Shown here piece after piece: positions 11,089-21,580 of a stretch of 64,000 nucleotides of DNA (positions within the stretch are counted from its first letter, which is position 1; each line of letters begins with the position of its first letter). The translations under genes were made by a program, and so were the position numbers. The stretch is from Adiantum capillus-veneris (lineage: Eukaryota > Streptophyta > Polypodiopsida > Polypodiales > Pteridaceae): assembly GCA_014529385.2 (NCBI GenBank), contig CM043952.1, positions 156,893,057 through 156,957,056 on the forward strand, written 5' to 3'. The notes beneath the pieces are model-generated. The model saw only the letters and a program-made list of their open reading frames with translations. It had not been told where the DNA came from and did no database searches.

Positions 11089-11105
11089 TTACCTCTCTCT
11101 TGAAA
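11089..11105 (-). promoter_or_regulatory. Polypurine tract of element B
   Basis: In element sense the sequence TTTCAAGAGAGAGGTAA directly precedes the TG of the 3' LTR. Such purine runs resist RNase H and prime plus-strand cDNA synthesis. Confidence 0.7.
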
Positions 11106-11106
11106 T

Positions 11107-11126
11107 CATAGTCGTCCTCGACTATG
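11107..11126. other. Perfect 8-bp hairpin beside the polypurine tract
   Basis: CATAGTCG, a TCCT loop, then CGACTATG forms an 8-bp perfect stem with a 4-nt loop, 19 bp inside the 3' LTR boundary and between pol and the polypurine tract. Function unknown. Confidence 0.6.
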
Positions 11127-11447
11127 GTGTAGAGAAGATAAAGCATATGCATGAGTCCTTTTCTTAGCGGGTAGAGGATCCCTATGTTACCCTACGACAT
11201 CATTCCATAATGGATGACTAGTCCATTTGGCGCTTGAGAGCCTGAGGCTGCCGCAAGCATGTCTGCACATTAGTCCTATCAGTCTTCCATAGTAGAGTGA
11301 CAAGCTCTACTTGGTGTTTGGGAGACGTCGTCTCCACAAACTTGATCTAAGCATGCATACTACTTTATTTTTGTGCACAAATAAAGAAAAAGAGAGTCTT
11401 ATAAGACAAAAATTTTTGTTCATTTTTTTAACATTTTGTACATTTGC
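11127..11447 (-). other. 3' untranslated region of element B
   Basis: Sequence between the pol stop codon and the hairpin/polypurine tract. No open frame or recognisable motif beyond those listed. Confidence 0.5.
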
Positions 11448-14400
11448 TTACTCTTGGGAAGCATTGTAAGCATTGACAAGGTTTAGGTTATCCTTTAATT
11501 GTATGCCTTGCATCCATCTAGCATCTTCAAAAGGATAATTCTTAAACTTAATAAGATATCGTCGGATAGTCTTACCGCCTCTTAATACCTTGTCTTCATG
11601 TCGGAGAATGGACTCGGGCTGCAGCACCTCCTCGTGGTCCTCGATCTCCGGTGGGTCTTCAATAGTTGGTTCTTGAGGTGGCTCTCCTTTGTAAGGCTTT
11701 AAGAGGCTCACATGAAAAGCATTGTGTATGAGCCAATGATTGGGCAACTTAAGTTGATAGGCCATCTCATTGATTGGCCTAAGAATCTGGAAGGGACCAT
11801 AGTACCTTTTTGCTAGTTTAGCATAGTACTTTTGGTGGCTCATAGGATTCTTGCCCGTCGTGTGCCTTAAGCGAGCCTTGGGAAACTTTAACAAGACCCA
11901 ATCGTTTTCTTTAAAGGCTTGGGCTCTTCTGTGCTTGTCAGCAGCAGCCTTTTGCCTTTGCTGTGAGATAGAGATAGCATCCTTAATCTTTTGGAAAGAT
12001 TCTTGTAGGTCTCGGCTATACTCATCTGCAGCGAAGATCTTCCCATGTACCTTAAGTAGCAAGGGACTTTTTGATCTTCCCTCAATTACCTCGAAAGGTG
12101 CTTTTCCTGTAGAAGTATGTACAGTGTTATTGTAAGCATACTCTACTAAGGGTAAGTACTTCTCCCATTGGGATCTTTGATCTACTTCCGTTACATAGGC
12201 TTTTAGTAGATCGAGAATAGTTAGGTTAGCTATTTCACTTTGGCCATCAGTTTGTGGATGATAGGCCGAAGAGAAGTTTAGCCTTGTTCCTAAATTCTCA
12301 AAGAGACCCTTCCAGAAATTACTGGTCATTCTAGGATCTCTATCCGACACTATGGACATTGGCAAGCCATGGTACTTGAAAATTTGTGAAATGAAGAGGG
12401 TTGCCATTTGATGGGCTTTGATAGTCTTTTTGACAGGTATAAAATGAGCTTGTTTACTGAACCTGTCTACTATCGTCCATATTCCCGTATTCCCATGGAT
12501 AGACTTAGGCAATCCAAAGATAAAATCCATGGATATGCTCTCCCACGGTGAATTAGGAATTGGCAAGGGTTGAAGCAATCCAAGTTGCTTCCCTCTATCA
12601 AATTTTGTCTTTTGACATACCACACATTTGGAAACATACTCATGTATGTTCACTTTCATGGTAGGCCAATAGAAATATGTTTCAATTCCCTTTAGGGTAG
12701 ACTGAATCCCTCTATGCCCCGCATATGGGGGAGCATGAGATTCATACATTACTTTCTCACGTAGTGAGTTAGTAACGCAGAGTCTATTGCCATAGAGAAG
12801 ATAGCCATCTTGTAAAGTAAATGGTTCTTCTTTCTTCCCTAAGGCAAGGGCTGAAATCACATCTCTAAAATCGGGATCAATAGCATACTCATCTATCATT
12901 AAAGATAGATCATTGTGAGTTGCTATGGAAACCGCATTCACTCTCGGTCGTCTTGAGAGTGCATCGGCTACTTGATTATGCTTGCCAGCAATGTGAGCAA
13001 TATGAAAATGAAATTGCGAAAGGAAATTTGCCCACCTCATTTGTTTGTCGGAGAACTTGGTCTGCGTCATGAAGTACTTAAGACTTTGGTGATCCGTTCG
13101 CAGAATAAAAGGAGTCCCCAATAAATAGTGCTTCAATGAGTCTAAGGCATGTAGAACTGCAAGGAGTTCTTTTTCGTATATGCCTAGAGCTTGCTCAACA
13201 GGGTCGAGTCTTCGACTCTCATAGCCTATGGCGTGCCCTTCTTGGAGCAAAACAGCCCCAAGGCAATCACCACAAGCATCACATTGGACCTCAAATGGTT
13301 TTGAGAGATCCGGTAGTGTAAGCACAGGTTGAGAGATAAGCTTTTCTTTAAGCTTTTCGAAAGCATTGTTCTCCTTAGCAGACCACGTATACCTAACATT
13401 TTTCTTTGTTAGGTCATGTAATGGTCCCGCAATTTGTGAGAACTTTTCTATGAAGCGTCTATAGTATGCACACATACCTATAAAGCTTCTTAGTTCATGA
13501 AGATTCCTTGGTTTAGGCCATCCTTTTATTACCTCTAACTTGGATGGATCCATTTGGATTCCATCTTGAGAGATAATGTGACCTAAATATTGAATCTCTT
13601 GCAAGAAAAATTCACTTTTCTTTCGATTAACATAAAGTTTATTCTCTCTTAAAACTTGAAATATTACCTGGAGGTGTTGCTTATGTTCCTCTAATGAATT
13701 AGAGTAGATGATAATATCATCAAAGAACACTCCAGTGAAGGTTCGATGAGGTCTGAACAGCTTCTCCATCAAGCGGTTAAATGTGGCTGGTGCATTAGTC
13801 AAGCCAAAAGGCATGACAATGTATTCGTAAAGACCAAATGTAGTACGAAATGCGGTCTTTACAATGTCTTGATCAACTATCCTTATTTGATGATAGCCAC
13901 TTTTTAGGTCAATCCTACTGAAGTAGGTCGATCCTTGTAGCTTATCAAATAGGTCTTCTACCCGTGGAACGGGAAACCTATTCTTGATAGTGATCCTATT
14001 TAGTGCTCTATAGTCGACACACATACGATATGTGCCGTCTTTCTTTTGCACTAATAGCACAGGTGAGAAAAATGGAGATGAGCTAGGCCTAACCATGCCC
14101 TTCTCAATTAACTCATGCACTTGCCGCATAATCTCCTCTTGTTGAGCTTGAGAAACTCTATAAGGAGGTTTGTTAGGCGGTGAACTTCCTGGAAGAAGTT
14201 CAATTGCATGGTCGTCATTACCTCGTTTAGGAGGTAGCTCACAGGGGATGTCGTCAATAAAGACATCTTGAAACCCCTTGAGAAAATTGGATAACTCTAA
14301 TTCCTTTTGGTTGCTTTTATTTTCTTTTGCTAAAGCATTAGGTTCATTTTGAGAATCTTTAACAAAAATCATGTACACGGAAATAGAGCTCTTTATTGAC

Positions 14401-14870
14401 TTGTTGAAAGCTGGTGTATGTACAATGGGGATGGTGTTACCCATCTCCCTAGCATCTATATACATGTCCTTTTCCCTGAACTTAAAGGAGATTCTCCTTT
14501 CAGGAAATTTAACATGGGCAGCCAAACGGTCAAACCATGGTGCCCCTAGGATTACATCCTCATGCTTGAGAGGAGAGATAAAGAAATCCTCTTTGTCCAC
14601 ATAGCCTTGGACATGAAGCCTCAATTTCCCGATTAAGGGAGTGACTGAAGCTTCTTGCCCCTTGAAGGCACTGTCTGCGGGTAGGATATCTCCCATCTCG
14701 TAGGATTGTATGCCTAGCTTGGTGGCTAACTCCATAGATATGAAATTGTGAGTAGAACCAGGGTCAAAGAGAATAAAAGCATCATGTTCTCTTACCTTTC
14801 CCCAAGCATGGCATAGAGGAGATCCTTTGTGGTGAGTTTGGTGAATCTCCTCCTCTTGGATTTCAACCAA
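11448..14870 (-). CDS. Pol polyprotein of element B (protease-RT-RNase H-integrase-chromodomain)
   Basis: 1140 codons without interruption. Numbering from the first Met: retropepsin near residue 36 with DPGSTHNFIS (D-P-G where D-S/T-G is usual) and VILGAPW; RT with KKDGTYRMCVDYRALN (276-291), VMPFGLTNAPATFNRLM and catalytic FFDD at 382-385; RNase H with D532 (QCDACGDCLG), E568, D593 (RTDHQSLKY) and D635 (VADALSRR); integrase H2C2 with H711, H719, C749, C752; DDE residues D782, D843 and E879; a GPF C-terminal module; then a chromodomain (about 1080-1130, YLIKFKNYPFEDARW). The real translated frame extends upstream of this Met through a zinc knuckle at 14910-14951 (CFKCGEQGHAYRAC) to the TAG at 15021-15023. 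All catalytic sites look intact, so it may still supply enzymes in trans if expressed. Confidence 0.96.
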   Translation of the reverse strand: MVEIQEEEIHQTHHKGSPLCHAWGKVREHDAFILFDPGSTHNFISMELATKLGIQSYEMGDILPADSAFKGQEASVTPLIGKLRLHVQGYVDKEDFFISPLKHEDVILGAPWFDRLAAHVKFPERRISFKFREKDMYIDAREMGNTIPIVHTPAFNKSIKSSISVYMIFVKDSQNEPNALAKENKSNQKELELSNFLKGFQDVFIDDIPCELPPKRGNDDHAIELLPGSSPPNKPPYRVSQAQQEEIMRQVHELIEKGMVRPSSSPFFSPVLLVQKKDGTYRMCVDYRALNRITIKNRFPVPRVEDLFDKLQGSTYFSRIDLKSGYHQIRIVDQDIVKTAFRTTFGLYEYIVMPFGLTNAPATFNRLMEKLFRPHRTFTGVFFDDIIIYSNSLEEHKQHLQVIFQVLRENKLYVNRKKSEFFLQEIQYLGHIISQDGIQMDPSKLEVIKGWPKPRNLHELRSFIGMCAYYRRFIEKFSQIAGPLHDLTKKNVRYTWSAKENNAFEKLKEKLISQPVLTLPDLSKPFEVQCDACGDCLGAVLLQEGHAIGYESRRLDPVEQALGIYEKELLAVLHALDSLKHYLLGTPFILRTDHQSLKYFMTQTKFSDKQMRWANFLSQFHFHIAHIAGKHNQVADALSRRPRVNAVSIATHNDLSLMIDEYAIDPDFRDVISALALGKKEEPFTLQDGYLLYGNRLCVTNSLREKVMYESHAPPYAGHRGIQSTLKGIETYFYWPTMKVNIHEYVSKCVVCQKTKFDRGKQLGLLQPLPIPNSPWESISMDFIFGLPKSIHGNTGIWTIVDRFSKQAHFIPVKKTIKAHQMATLFISQIFKYHGLPMSIVSDRDPRMTSNFWKGLFENLGTRLNFSSAYHPQTDGQSEIANLTILDLLKAYVTEVDQRSQWEKYLPLVEYAYNNTVHTSTGKAPFEVIEGRSKSPLLLKVHGKIFAADEYSRDLQESFQKIKDAISISQQRQKAAADKHRRAQAFKENDWVLLKFPKARLRHTTGKNPMSHQKYYAKLAKRYYGPFQILRPINEMAYQLKLPNHWLIHNAFHVSLLKPYKGEPPQEPTIEDPPEIEDHEEVLQPESILRHEDKVLRGGKTIRRYLIKFKNYPFEDARWMQGIQLKDNLNLVNAYNASQE

Positions 14871-15020
14871 AGAAGCTCTAGGAGGATCTTGGCGGTTGTT
14901 CTTTTGGGGACAAGCGCGGTACGCATGCCCTTGTTCGCCGCACTTGAAACACCGGTTATCTTTACGATAACGCTCAAGCTCTTCAGGAGAGAGTTTATTC
15001 TTTCCTTTGTAAACTCCCTT

Positions 15021-16304
15021 CTATTTAGCTTTGTTGGAATTGCCCTTAGGAGACTTTTGGACATTGTCCTTCCCCTTAGGCTCATTGGTACCTTTGTTTT
15101 CCGGGGGCTTATTATTTCTTTTACCCCCCGTTTGGAAATTGATTCGCGAGGCCACCATAGTATGGTGTATTACCGCCGATATGGTACGTGGCCTTTGGGA
15201 GTTGACATACTCCGCCATTTCTTCGGTTAAGCCCGCACAAAATTGTTGCTTTTGCTCTCCAAAATCCAGCTTTTTGAAGACAGTGGCTTTGAGTTGTAGG
15301 TCCCAAAACTTGTCTACATATTTGTGGATGGATTCATTGGGAGAGAGCTTTAAGCTTCGCCATTCGGTGAGTACTTTGTCTTTGGCATCGGTGGCCAAAA
15401 ACTGCTTCATAATGGAAGCTCTTAAAGCCTTCCATGTTCGTGGAGCTTCACCGTTGGCTCGTAGGCTAGACCACCATTGTCTGGCGGACTTTTGAAAGTG
15501 CATAGCTACATGGCGTAGCTTAGAGGACTCCGTGAAGCCCTCATCTCCAAACGTCGCATCGAATTGCTGGATAAAGGCCAAAACTTTGTCTGTAGCACCG
15601 AAGGTACCATCATAGGTAAGGAAAGAGATGCTCTTCCCTCCCTCTTTGAATTTCTTCAGCTTGGACGACCTCTTCCATGCGGCATAGGATTTCCTATGGC
15701 CTCTTCTTTTTGATGGTTCAAAAGTTGCACCATCACTTTCTTCAGAAGATGAAGAATTTGAAGAAGGTGGAGAAGAGGGTGGCCTCTTTCTCGCCTTTTT
15801 CTTCTCTTGCTTTTTATCATCCCTCTTTGAATTATGGCGTGGAGAAGAGTGTGATGGTCTTCTCCGCTTTGGTGGTGATGGAGAGCGTTTAGCCCGCCGT
15901 CTTCGTGGAGCCATCTCCGCCGAGGTGGCGGGAGACTCGCTTCTTTCTCGTTCCTTCGGTGGAGGCTCTTGAGTTCTCCTTTGGGAAGGAGATGCATCAT
16001 CAAGAAGTAAGTTCTTGAGCCCTTCATATGGATTCTCTTCTTCTTCCCGAATCGGAGAGAGACCTCTTTTGGTAGTCTCACAAGGAGGCTTCCTAGGTGT
16101 TCTCTCGTCATGGTGATGAGCTTGGAGAATCCCGTGAGCACGGAGCTGCCGTTGCACTTCACTTTGGAGAGATGGATTGCCCATGGCTTGTTGAAGCCTA
16201 GAAACAAGATAATTAACAAGCATTGAAGCATCATTAGTAGCTTGCTCATGAGCAAAATCAAACTTATCAACATTAATTTCACTCTCTTTAATATTGTCAG
16301 CCAT
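15021..16304 (-). CDS. Gag polyprotein of element B
   Basis: 427 codons from ATG (MADNIKESEINVDKF). Residues about 108-200 are rich in Arg, Ser, Pro and Lys (SPSPPKRRRP and similar). Residues about 222-390 form the retrotransposon gag domain (FLTYDGTFGATDKVLAF, ARQWWSSLRANGEA, SIMKQFLATDAKDKVL, SIHKYVDKFWDL). It ends at TAG 15021-15023, and the zinc knuckle that should belong to Gag lies just after this stop in the same frame. In the related element F the same codon is GAG (61570-61572) and the frame runs straight into protease. The stop therefore looks like a fresh G-to-T nonsense change rather than a family feature, though readthrough cannot be excluded from sequence. Confidence 0.93.
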   Translation of the reverse strand: MADNIKESEINVDKFDFAHEQATNDASMLVNYLVSRLQQAMGNPSLQSEVQRQLRAHGILQAHHHDERTPRKPPCETTKRGLSPIREEEENPYEGLKNLLLDDASPSQRRTQEPPPKERERSESPATSAEMAPRRRRAKRSPSPPKRRRPSHSSPRHNSKRDDKKQEKKKARKRPPSSPPSSNSSSSEESDGATFEPSKRRGHRKSYAAWKRSSKLKKFKEGGKSISFLTYDGTFGATDKVLAFIQQFDATFGDEGFTESSKLRHVAMHFQKSARQWWSSLRANGEAPRTWKALRASIMKQFLATDAKDKVLTEWRSLKLSPNESIHKYVDKFWDLQLKATVFKKLDFGEQKQQFCAGLTEEMAEYVNSQRPRTISAVIHHTMVASRINFQTGGKRNNKPPENKGTNEPKGKDNVQKSPKGNSNKAK

Positions 16305-16708
16305 TCTAACAATTTTTAGGTGTAAATTTTTTAGGTGTACTTTGGCACTTCAAGCCCTAGTTGCTACTCCTCTTTACCCCTTTAGAAAAATCACTCAAGC
16401 TACTGTACCCGCGGCTCGAATACCATTAATTGCAAGGAATAGAAGAGAGGGTCTTTCGACACCAAAACAGCACCGGCTCCTGTCAAGCTTCTAATAGCTC
16501 AATAGTGGTTAAGCCGTAGGCAAGCCCCGTAGGACTCCACTATTAAGACCATAGCTCTCGACGGTGATGCCCCGTTAACTGCACAAAGGCAGGCGCACTG
16601 CAAGGCTGAAAAATCCCTATTCTACTTACTCACAGGCAATTAATAATACCAACCATTTGTAGCTAGCTTGAGGACCTCCCTTCTTGAGCAAGAAAAGAGA
16701 AACCTTGA
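16305..16708 (-). other. 5' leader of element B
   Basis: Untranslated leader between primer-binding site and gag ATG. No additional gene seen; packaging signals would be expected here but are not recognisable by eye. Confidence 0.6.
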
Positions 16709-16720
16709 GCTCTGATACCA
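16709..16720 (-). other. Primer-binding site of element B
   Basis: On the minus strand reads TGGTATCAGAGC, a full 12-base match to the 3' end of plant initiator Met-tRNA, one base inside the 5' LTR. Confidence 0.95.
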
Positions 16721-16721
16721 A

Positions 16722-17755
16722 TGTAACATTTAGTGGCCTAGAATCTTATTTGTAGCGGAAATTAGCATGAACATAGTGGGCATTTCATTAGAATAGATTC
16801 CTAATGATAATTACAAGAGTGCTTGGGAGGAGATAGAGTGTTTTTCCTTCACACATGGTCAAGTGTGAGAGTGTGAGAGTGAATGCCCAGCAAAAATCAG
16901 CCCCCTCTCTCTCTTGGGCGAGCCCTAGCTGCTAAGTTAGGCTGGCTTTTTCCTCATTGGACCTCCCCAGGTCAAGCCAATAGGAATTAAGCAGCATAAG
17001 TGATAGCCTTCTGACATGTGTCCCCCTTTCCCCTTTTGTGAGAGCTTTAGATAATTAAATAATTAAACTAAACTCTCATTGGACCCCTTTGCCTCCTGGC
17101 CAATAGGAATCAGGCAAGCCATGGGGCTTCTGAATGCTCATTGGACCCCTTGGGAGACTGCCCAATAGTCTTCTAGGACACTTAATTCTTATTGGTTTCT
17201 TTTATTAAATGTTTTTAAATTAATTAAACTAGATTTACTCTAGCTTAATTCTCATTGGTCCACTTCAAGGGTCTTCCAATAGGAATTGGGCACACCTTGT
17301 GGGCATCTGGCCTAGGGAGCTGACATGTGTCCCTCATTCCCTTTGTGTAAAGGGAGCCTGTGTGTGTGTGTGTGGTTTTCTCTCTCATCCCCTAGCTTTG
17401 GGGCTCGCCCCCTCCCATGTAGGGATGCAGAAAGACTTTTTGGGCACACACACTAAGCATCCAATTTTCCCTAAGGTTGACCTTTGGACACAACCTTTGA
17501 ATTTTGGAACCTTAGCATTTTGGAAGTCTTAATGGGCTGAACCTTAGGGTCTTTTTAGCCCGTTGTTTCACATGGCTCTTTTGCAGATGGCCCCCCCTTT
17601 GGATCCCTATTTTCCCTCCTTTGGATCCCTACTGTGGCCGGTCTGCTAACTTAACCAATATTCTAGCTTTTTCTCCCTTGGCACTTCCCCACATTAAATG
17701 ATCAGTTTAATATGAGAAAATCATTTAGGAGAATTAGATATTGATTATTATGACA
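16722..17755 (-). repeat. Right LTR of element B (5' LTR in element sense)
   Basis: 1034 bp, matching the left LTR throughout apart from one noted substitution. In element sense it ends ...TGTTACA one base before the primer-binding site. It should hold the element promoter; no clear TATA box was identified, but the paired CCAAT-box array is present. Confidence 0.97.
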
Positions 17756-17760
17756 GGTTA
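17756..17760. repeat. Target-site duplication GGTTA, right copy (element B)
   Basis: Matches GGTTA at 10050-10054. Confidence 0.95.
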
Positions 17761-17879
17761 AATCCCGTTCTTCCCACATTTTGTGTCTCTCATTTTGGCA
17801 AATTATTTTTTTGATATCCTTGCTATGCTTACACTTGGTTGTATGTAGTATGTTGAGACTTGAGTACCCACATAGGTAT

Positions 17880-18382
17880 AGCTTTCCAGCTTGATTGGAT
17901 CTAGAGGTTTGTACTCTTGTCCATATTTATATACCATCAAAACTTGCACTCCCTAAGCATCTATATAGTAAACACATCAAGATTCTTACACAATGTCAGC
18001 TCCCCAGCTTTGGGTTCTTCACATTTATAGAAATCATTATGATACCCATTTATGAATCTATACAAGCCCATACAAGCATAATCCATTGAGACTCTCCTTT
18101 CTTCATTTATCTTGATGAATATCATGTTAGTTTTATTAACCAAAGGAGGTTTCTCCCCTAGTCCCTCATCCACTTTTTCCTTCATGCCCAACATTTCCCA
18201 CTTATAGGGTCAAACAAAACTTGATACTCAGCTTCATCAATGTCAAAGTACCTATCCCCATTGTAATCTACTAGCACCAACTCCTTAAACTCATTGGGTC
18301 TATCTCTGATGTTGAGATGTCGAGCTCTACACCTTGAGCTGGCATCCACTACGGGTCTTGGCCGCTTACGGCATTTACTCAC
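17880..18382 (-). pseudogene. Relic of element-C-type gag N-terminal region
   Basis: Two open stretches match the N-terminal gag region of element C. RDRPNEFKELVLVDYNGDRYFD (18182-18382) corresponds to DRPSEFKDLVPVSYSGDGYLD of element C (44441-44917). MGLYRFINGYHNDFYKCEEP, continuing to VFT (17961-18194), corresponds to MGLYKYNNGEEDLYYRCEEP of element C (43639-44475). Order and strand agree, so this is a truncated, frameshifted copy of the same family. Its downstream part is missing. Confidence 0.75.
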
Positions 18383-18775
18383 TGGCGCGTTAGGTGACCG
18401 ACACGGAGGATCTCTGCCAGTGATTCTACAGCTGGACTACACATATAGTGCCAGCCTAGTACACTTCTAGCGTGTTTATACTTAGTGACCGCATGTACAT
18501 ATGTGCTACTTTTCAGCTTTAGCACTTAGTCATTTTGTACTCTCTTTTTTGTAAAGAAGAAGAAGAAGCTTTCCATCTCTGTGTGCTTTGTGCTTGTCTT
18601 GTGTAGCTCTCTTGCATCCTCATTCTTTACATCTTATCCTAAACTAGTATCATTCCATTTGATCTTTGTACATTTTTCCTCCCATTTGTTTTAGAGTTCA
18701 TCAAAACATGCACAAAAATAGTTTAAAATATTCTTTTAAGGCCTAGCATTAGTCTCCTATCAAAGATTAGCATTT
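18383..18775. other. No gene seen
   Basis: Contains a short GAA run near 18556-18570. No coding similarity recognised. Confidence 0.3.
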
Positions 18776-19090
18776 CAACTTTGAATATCACTAAACCGAT
18801 TGATTAAAATTTTAATAGCATACATGTGAACCTTCAACAAACTGACAATGAATATACTTAAGCCATAGAGCAAGAGAAGAGAAACACAATGCACTTGATA
18901 AAACCTGATGTGGATTATCAAATTACAATTGAATGTTTAGTACAATAAAGCTTTTCTCACTTCATAGATTACAATCCTTATTAAAATTTATCCATGGTTT
19001 GCTAATAATTGACTTTTTTACCTCGAATTCTCAAAATTGACCTCTAAGATCAGTTCCCTTGGGTAATACACAAGTACTGAGGGGGAGCTT
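18776..19090 (+). repeat. Diverged direct repeat, copy 1
   Basis: Shares order and wording with 23030-23300: a tract around AATGAATATACTTAAGCC..AGAGCAAGAGAAGAG, then CACAATGCACTTGATAAAACCTGATGTGGA, then AATTCTCAAAATTGACCTCTA..TTCCCTTGGGTAATACACAAGTAC, each with a close counterpart. The copies are 4.3 kb apart in the same orientation, compatible with LTRs of a very old element. No primer site or coding interior confirms this. Confidence 0.6.
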
Positions 19091-21180
19091 TTTGAAATGG
19101 GGCCTCTAAACCCAAACCAAGGGGCCTACCCTCACAAAATGTCCATAAAGAGGTACTCACACTACTTGGGGCACCACCTTCTTTTGGGAGTGGAGAAGGA
19201 AACCAATCAAAATAACATTTGCACTCACCCATTCAAGCAACACACTTTGAGAACCCTTACTCTATGTACACTTTGGACACTTGACACCATCAACGATTAT
19301 GCAACCCAATGCCGTGCATCAAATGTAAATATGCAATTTGTGGAAGAGCATTCACCTTCTCCCCATAAGAATACCCATGATACATCCAAACTCCTCTTCT
19401 CTCAAGGACTCATCAAAAAATCATGCACACAAGACCTGCCTCTCAAAAAACACACAAGAGAATCACCTACATCGAACTAACACACTTTGCATAGAGAGCT
19501 CATCTCCATCTATGCAATGCCGTGACAAATAAAATCACCATGAGAGGTAGCCACATGCATATGTAATGAAGCAAAAGAGAGTTGGAGTGAGAATTTTCTT
19601 TAGACCAATTGAATAAGTGTGGAGAAACAAACCAATGGTAAATTGAGAATAGAACACTTACTTGATTTCTCGCACACCTTTTAAGGGGAGGGCAGACGCT
19701 GGCTAACCATCACGAATTGCGACACTTGAAAGTTTTGAAGATGATTTAATGATCATTAACATAACCATGAGAGAGATCATGATGTATTTACAAGTTATTG
19801 AGGGGCTACAAATGATTTATTGGGTTGATGGAGTAAGAGATTGTAGAATAGAAAGAGTGGAGGATAGAGTTGCACTTCCTCCAAAGAGGAGGGTTAGGAG
19901 GGAGGATGTGAAAGAGGGAGAGTTGGGGTTTTCTCTACTATTGATCAAGAAACAACATGAAGTTGAAAATATAGGTGTGTGTCCTTGAGTCTCTCCAAGG
20001 GGGGCTATTTATAGTTGTGTAGGAGTGGGATTATGCTACACTTAATTAGGGTGAGTGATTAGCCCTAATTAAGTGTCCTTTGACCACTCATTGAATATTG
20101 GACATAAAAGGGACTATTTATTCACCAAAAATATCATTTTAGACCGTGAAGGCTCCATAGGGATGCATAATGTAGGTGGGCCCCACCATGAGGCCCTACA
20201 GGTGGCTCTTGCGAGGTATCTCAACTTGTCTGTCTTGGCATTTAGAAAGCATCTTTAGGTTGGTCCCATCACATGCAAGTGACCTTGAACACTCATTTCT
20301 CTTCTAGAAGATGAGTAGGGGAAAAATAAGATCTCACCCTCTTGATTTACTTGATTTACAGTTCCCTTTTGCTGGGAATCTGACAGATTTACACTATTTT
20401 GACCATAACTTTTTACCTGTAGCTCGGAATGACATGCTTCAAAAGGCAAATTTGACCTTCTCAACATGTTTGATATTAATTTGGACTATTCTTCACGCCC
20501 ATGCACCAAGGAATTCGGTTCGGAAGGTCCACACTAGGCTAGGGAACCTTTTGCTTCCAAGTCTTCTTGTATGGGCCCTTTGCTTGTATGCATCCAAGGG
20601 GAATCATGCTTTTTCAAAAGGCTATGATGCTTAAACAAATAGAAGAGGGCCCAATATTATTTGCTTGTGAAAAGAATATACAATTGGAGTCTTTTTGAAA
20701 AGAGAAAAACTATATGTATATTCTTAAGAGATATTGGGCCACCTATGTAGGGGGCATAGAAGACTTGTAGAGATGGACCATAATCTTTGGTAAAGACAAG
20801 TGGAGAGTTGATTTCCATGGTAATTTATCTATATGGGATGGAAGATGGATATATTATTTTTCTACTACTAATTCACAAGAGGTAAGAAAGTTTGGGGGTA
20901 GATAGTTGGTTATTGTATGCTTACTTTTATTTACAAAGCAAAAAAGAAAAGGGTGGTAATATAAATATATGACTAAGGTGACATTTTTGGGAAGAGGACA
21001 ATGTATGTGTCGCCACAAAGGTTAAACGAAGAGGGGGAATTTACTCTAGATAACTTAATAGCGTAGAAAAATATATACACATATGAGGAAGAGGACGTTG
21101 AGTAGGCTGAAAAATGTTGCAAAAAGATGGTTACCATTTTATGCCACTCAGTACATTAGACTTAAGTGGGGCATTTCCAA
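19091..21180. other. No gene recognised
   Basis: About 2 kb with only short open stretches. A TATA-like CTATTTATAG near 20006 follows a GGGG run. No protein family recognised on either strand. Confidence 0.3.
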
Positions 21181-21182
21181 TT

Positions 21183-21580
21183 ATATCATAAAATTGTGAG
21201 ATACATGTATATTTACAATCTATATAAGATTAAAAATGAAGGAAAATCTGTCAAGAATGGGTATCCATCATTGGCATTTTCAAACACCTTCCCTCTTACA
21301 TGATATTGAGTCCTCATCATCACCTTACTCTCGTGACAAAAATGCTCATCAAAGGTCTTGAGAGCTTGATTTAACTATCCAATTATATAATAAACTTGTG
21401 ATATCCATGTATATTTACAATATGTAGAAATGAAGGAAAACTTGACAAGAAAGGGTATCCATCATTTGCATCTGCAAACACCTCCCCTCTTGGATGATAT
21501 ACATCCTCGTCGTCACCTTACTCCATGACCAAAATGCTCCTCCAAGGTCTTGAGAGCTTGATTGAAATTTGCATCTCTGG
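21183..21580 (+). repeat. Diverged tandem duplication of about 200 bp
   Basis: The stretch from ATCATAAAATTGTGAGATACATGTATATTTACAA through TCATCAAAGGTCTTGAGAGCTTGATT is repeated immediately downstream (from about 21385) with scattered substitutions. The beginning of a third copy is recognisable near 23330-23440. On the minus strand both copies give related peptides (NQALKTFDEHF and NQALKTLEEHF), so the duplicated DNA may once have been coding. Confidence 0.75.

Larger units (their letters stand above)
10055..17755 (-). mobile_element. Element B: complete young Ty3/gypsy chromovirus (7.7 kb)
   Basis: Complete element in minus orientation: LTR (16722-17755), primer site (16709-16720), gag (16304-15021), pol (14870-11448) with protease, RT, RNase H, integrase and chromodomain, a purine-rich tract, then LTR (10055-11088). 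The LTRs are the same length and I found one substitution between them (T at about 10765, C at the matching base of the other LTR), so insertion was very recent. A perfect 5-bp target duplication flanks it. The single visible lesion is one in-frame TAG between gag and pol. The protease-RT-RNase H-integrase order makes it Ty3/gypsy; the C-terminal chromodomain makes it a chromovirus. Confidence 0.97.

Noticed and set aside
13720-13731. FFDD at the RT active site of elements A, B and F as an unusual change from YxDD
   Set aside because: F at the first position is common in plant chromovirus RTs and occurs in three independent elements here, including the intact one.
18182-18382. Host gene fragment at 18 kb
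   Set aside because: Both open pieces match the element C gag N terminus in the same order and strand.
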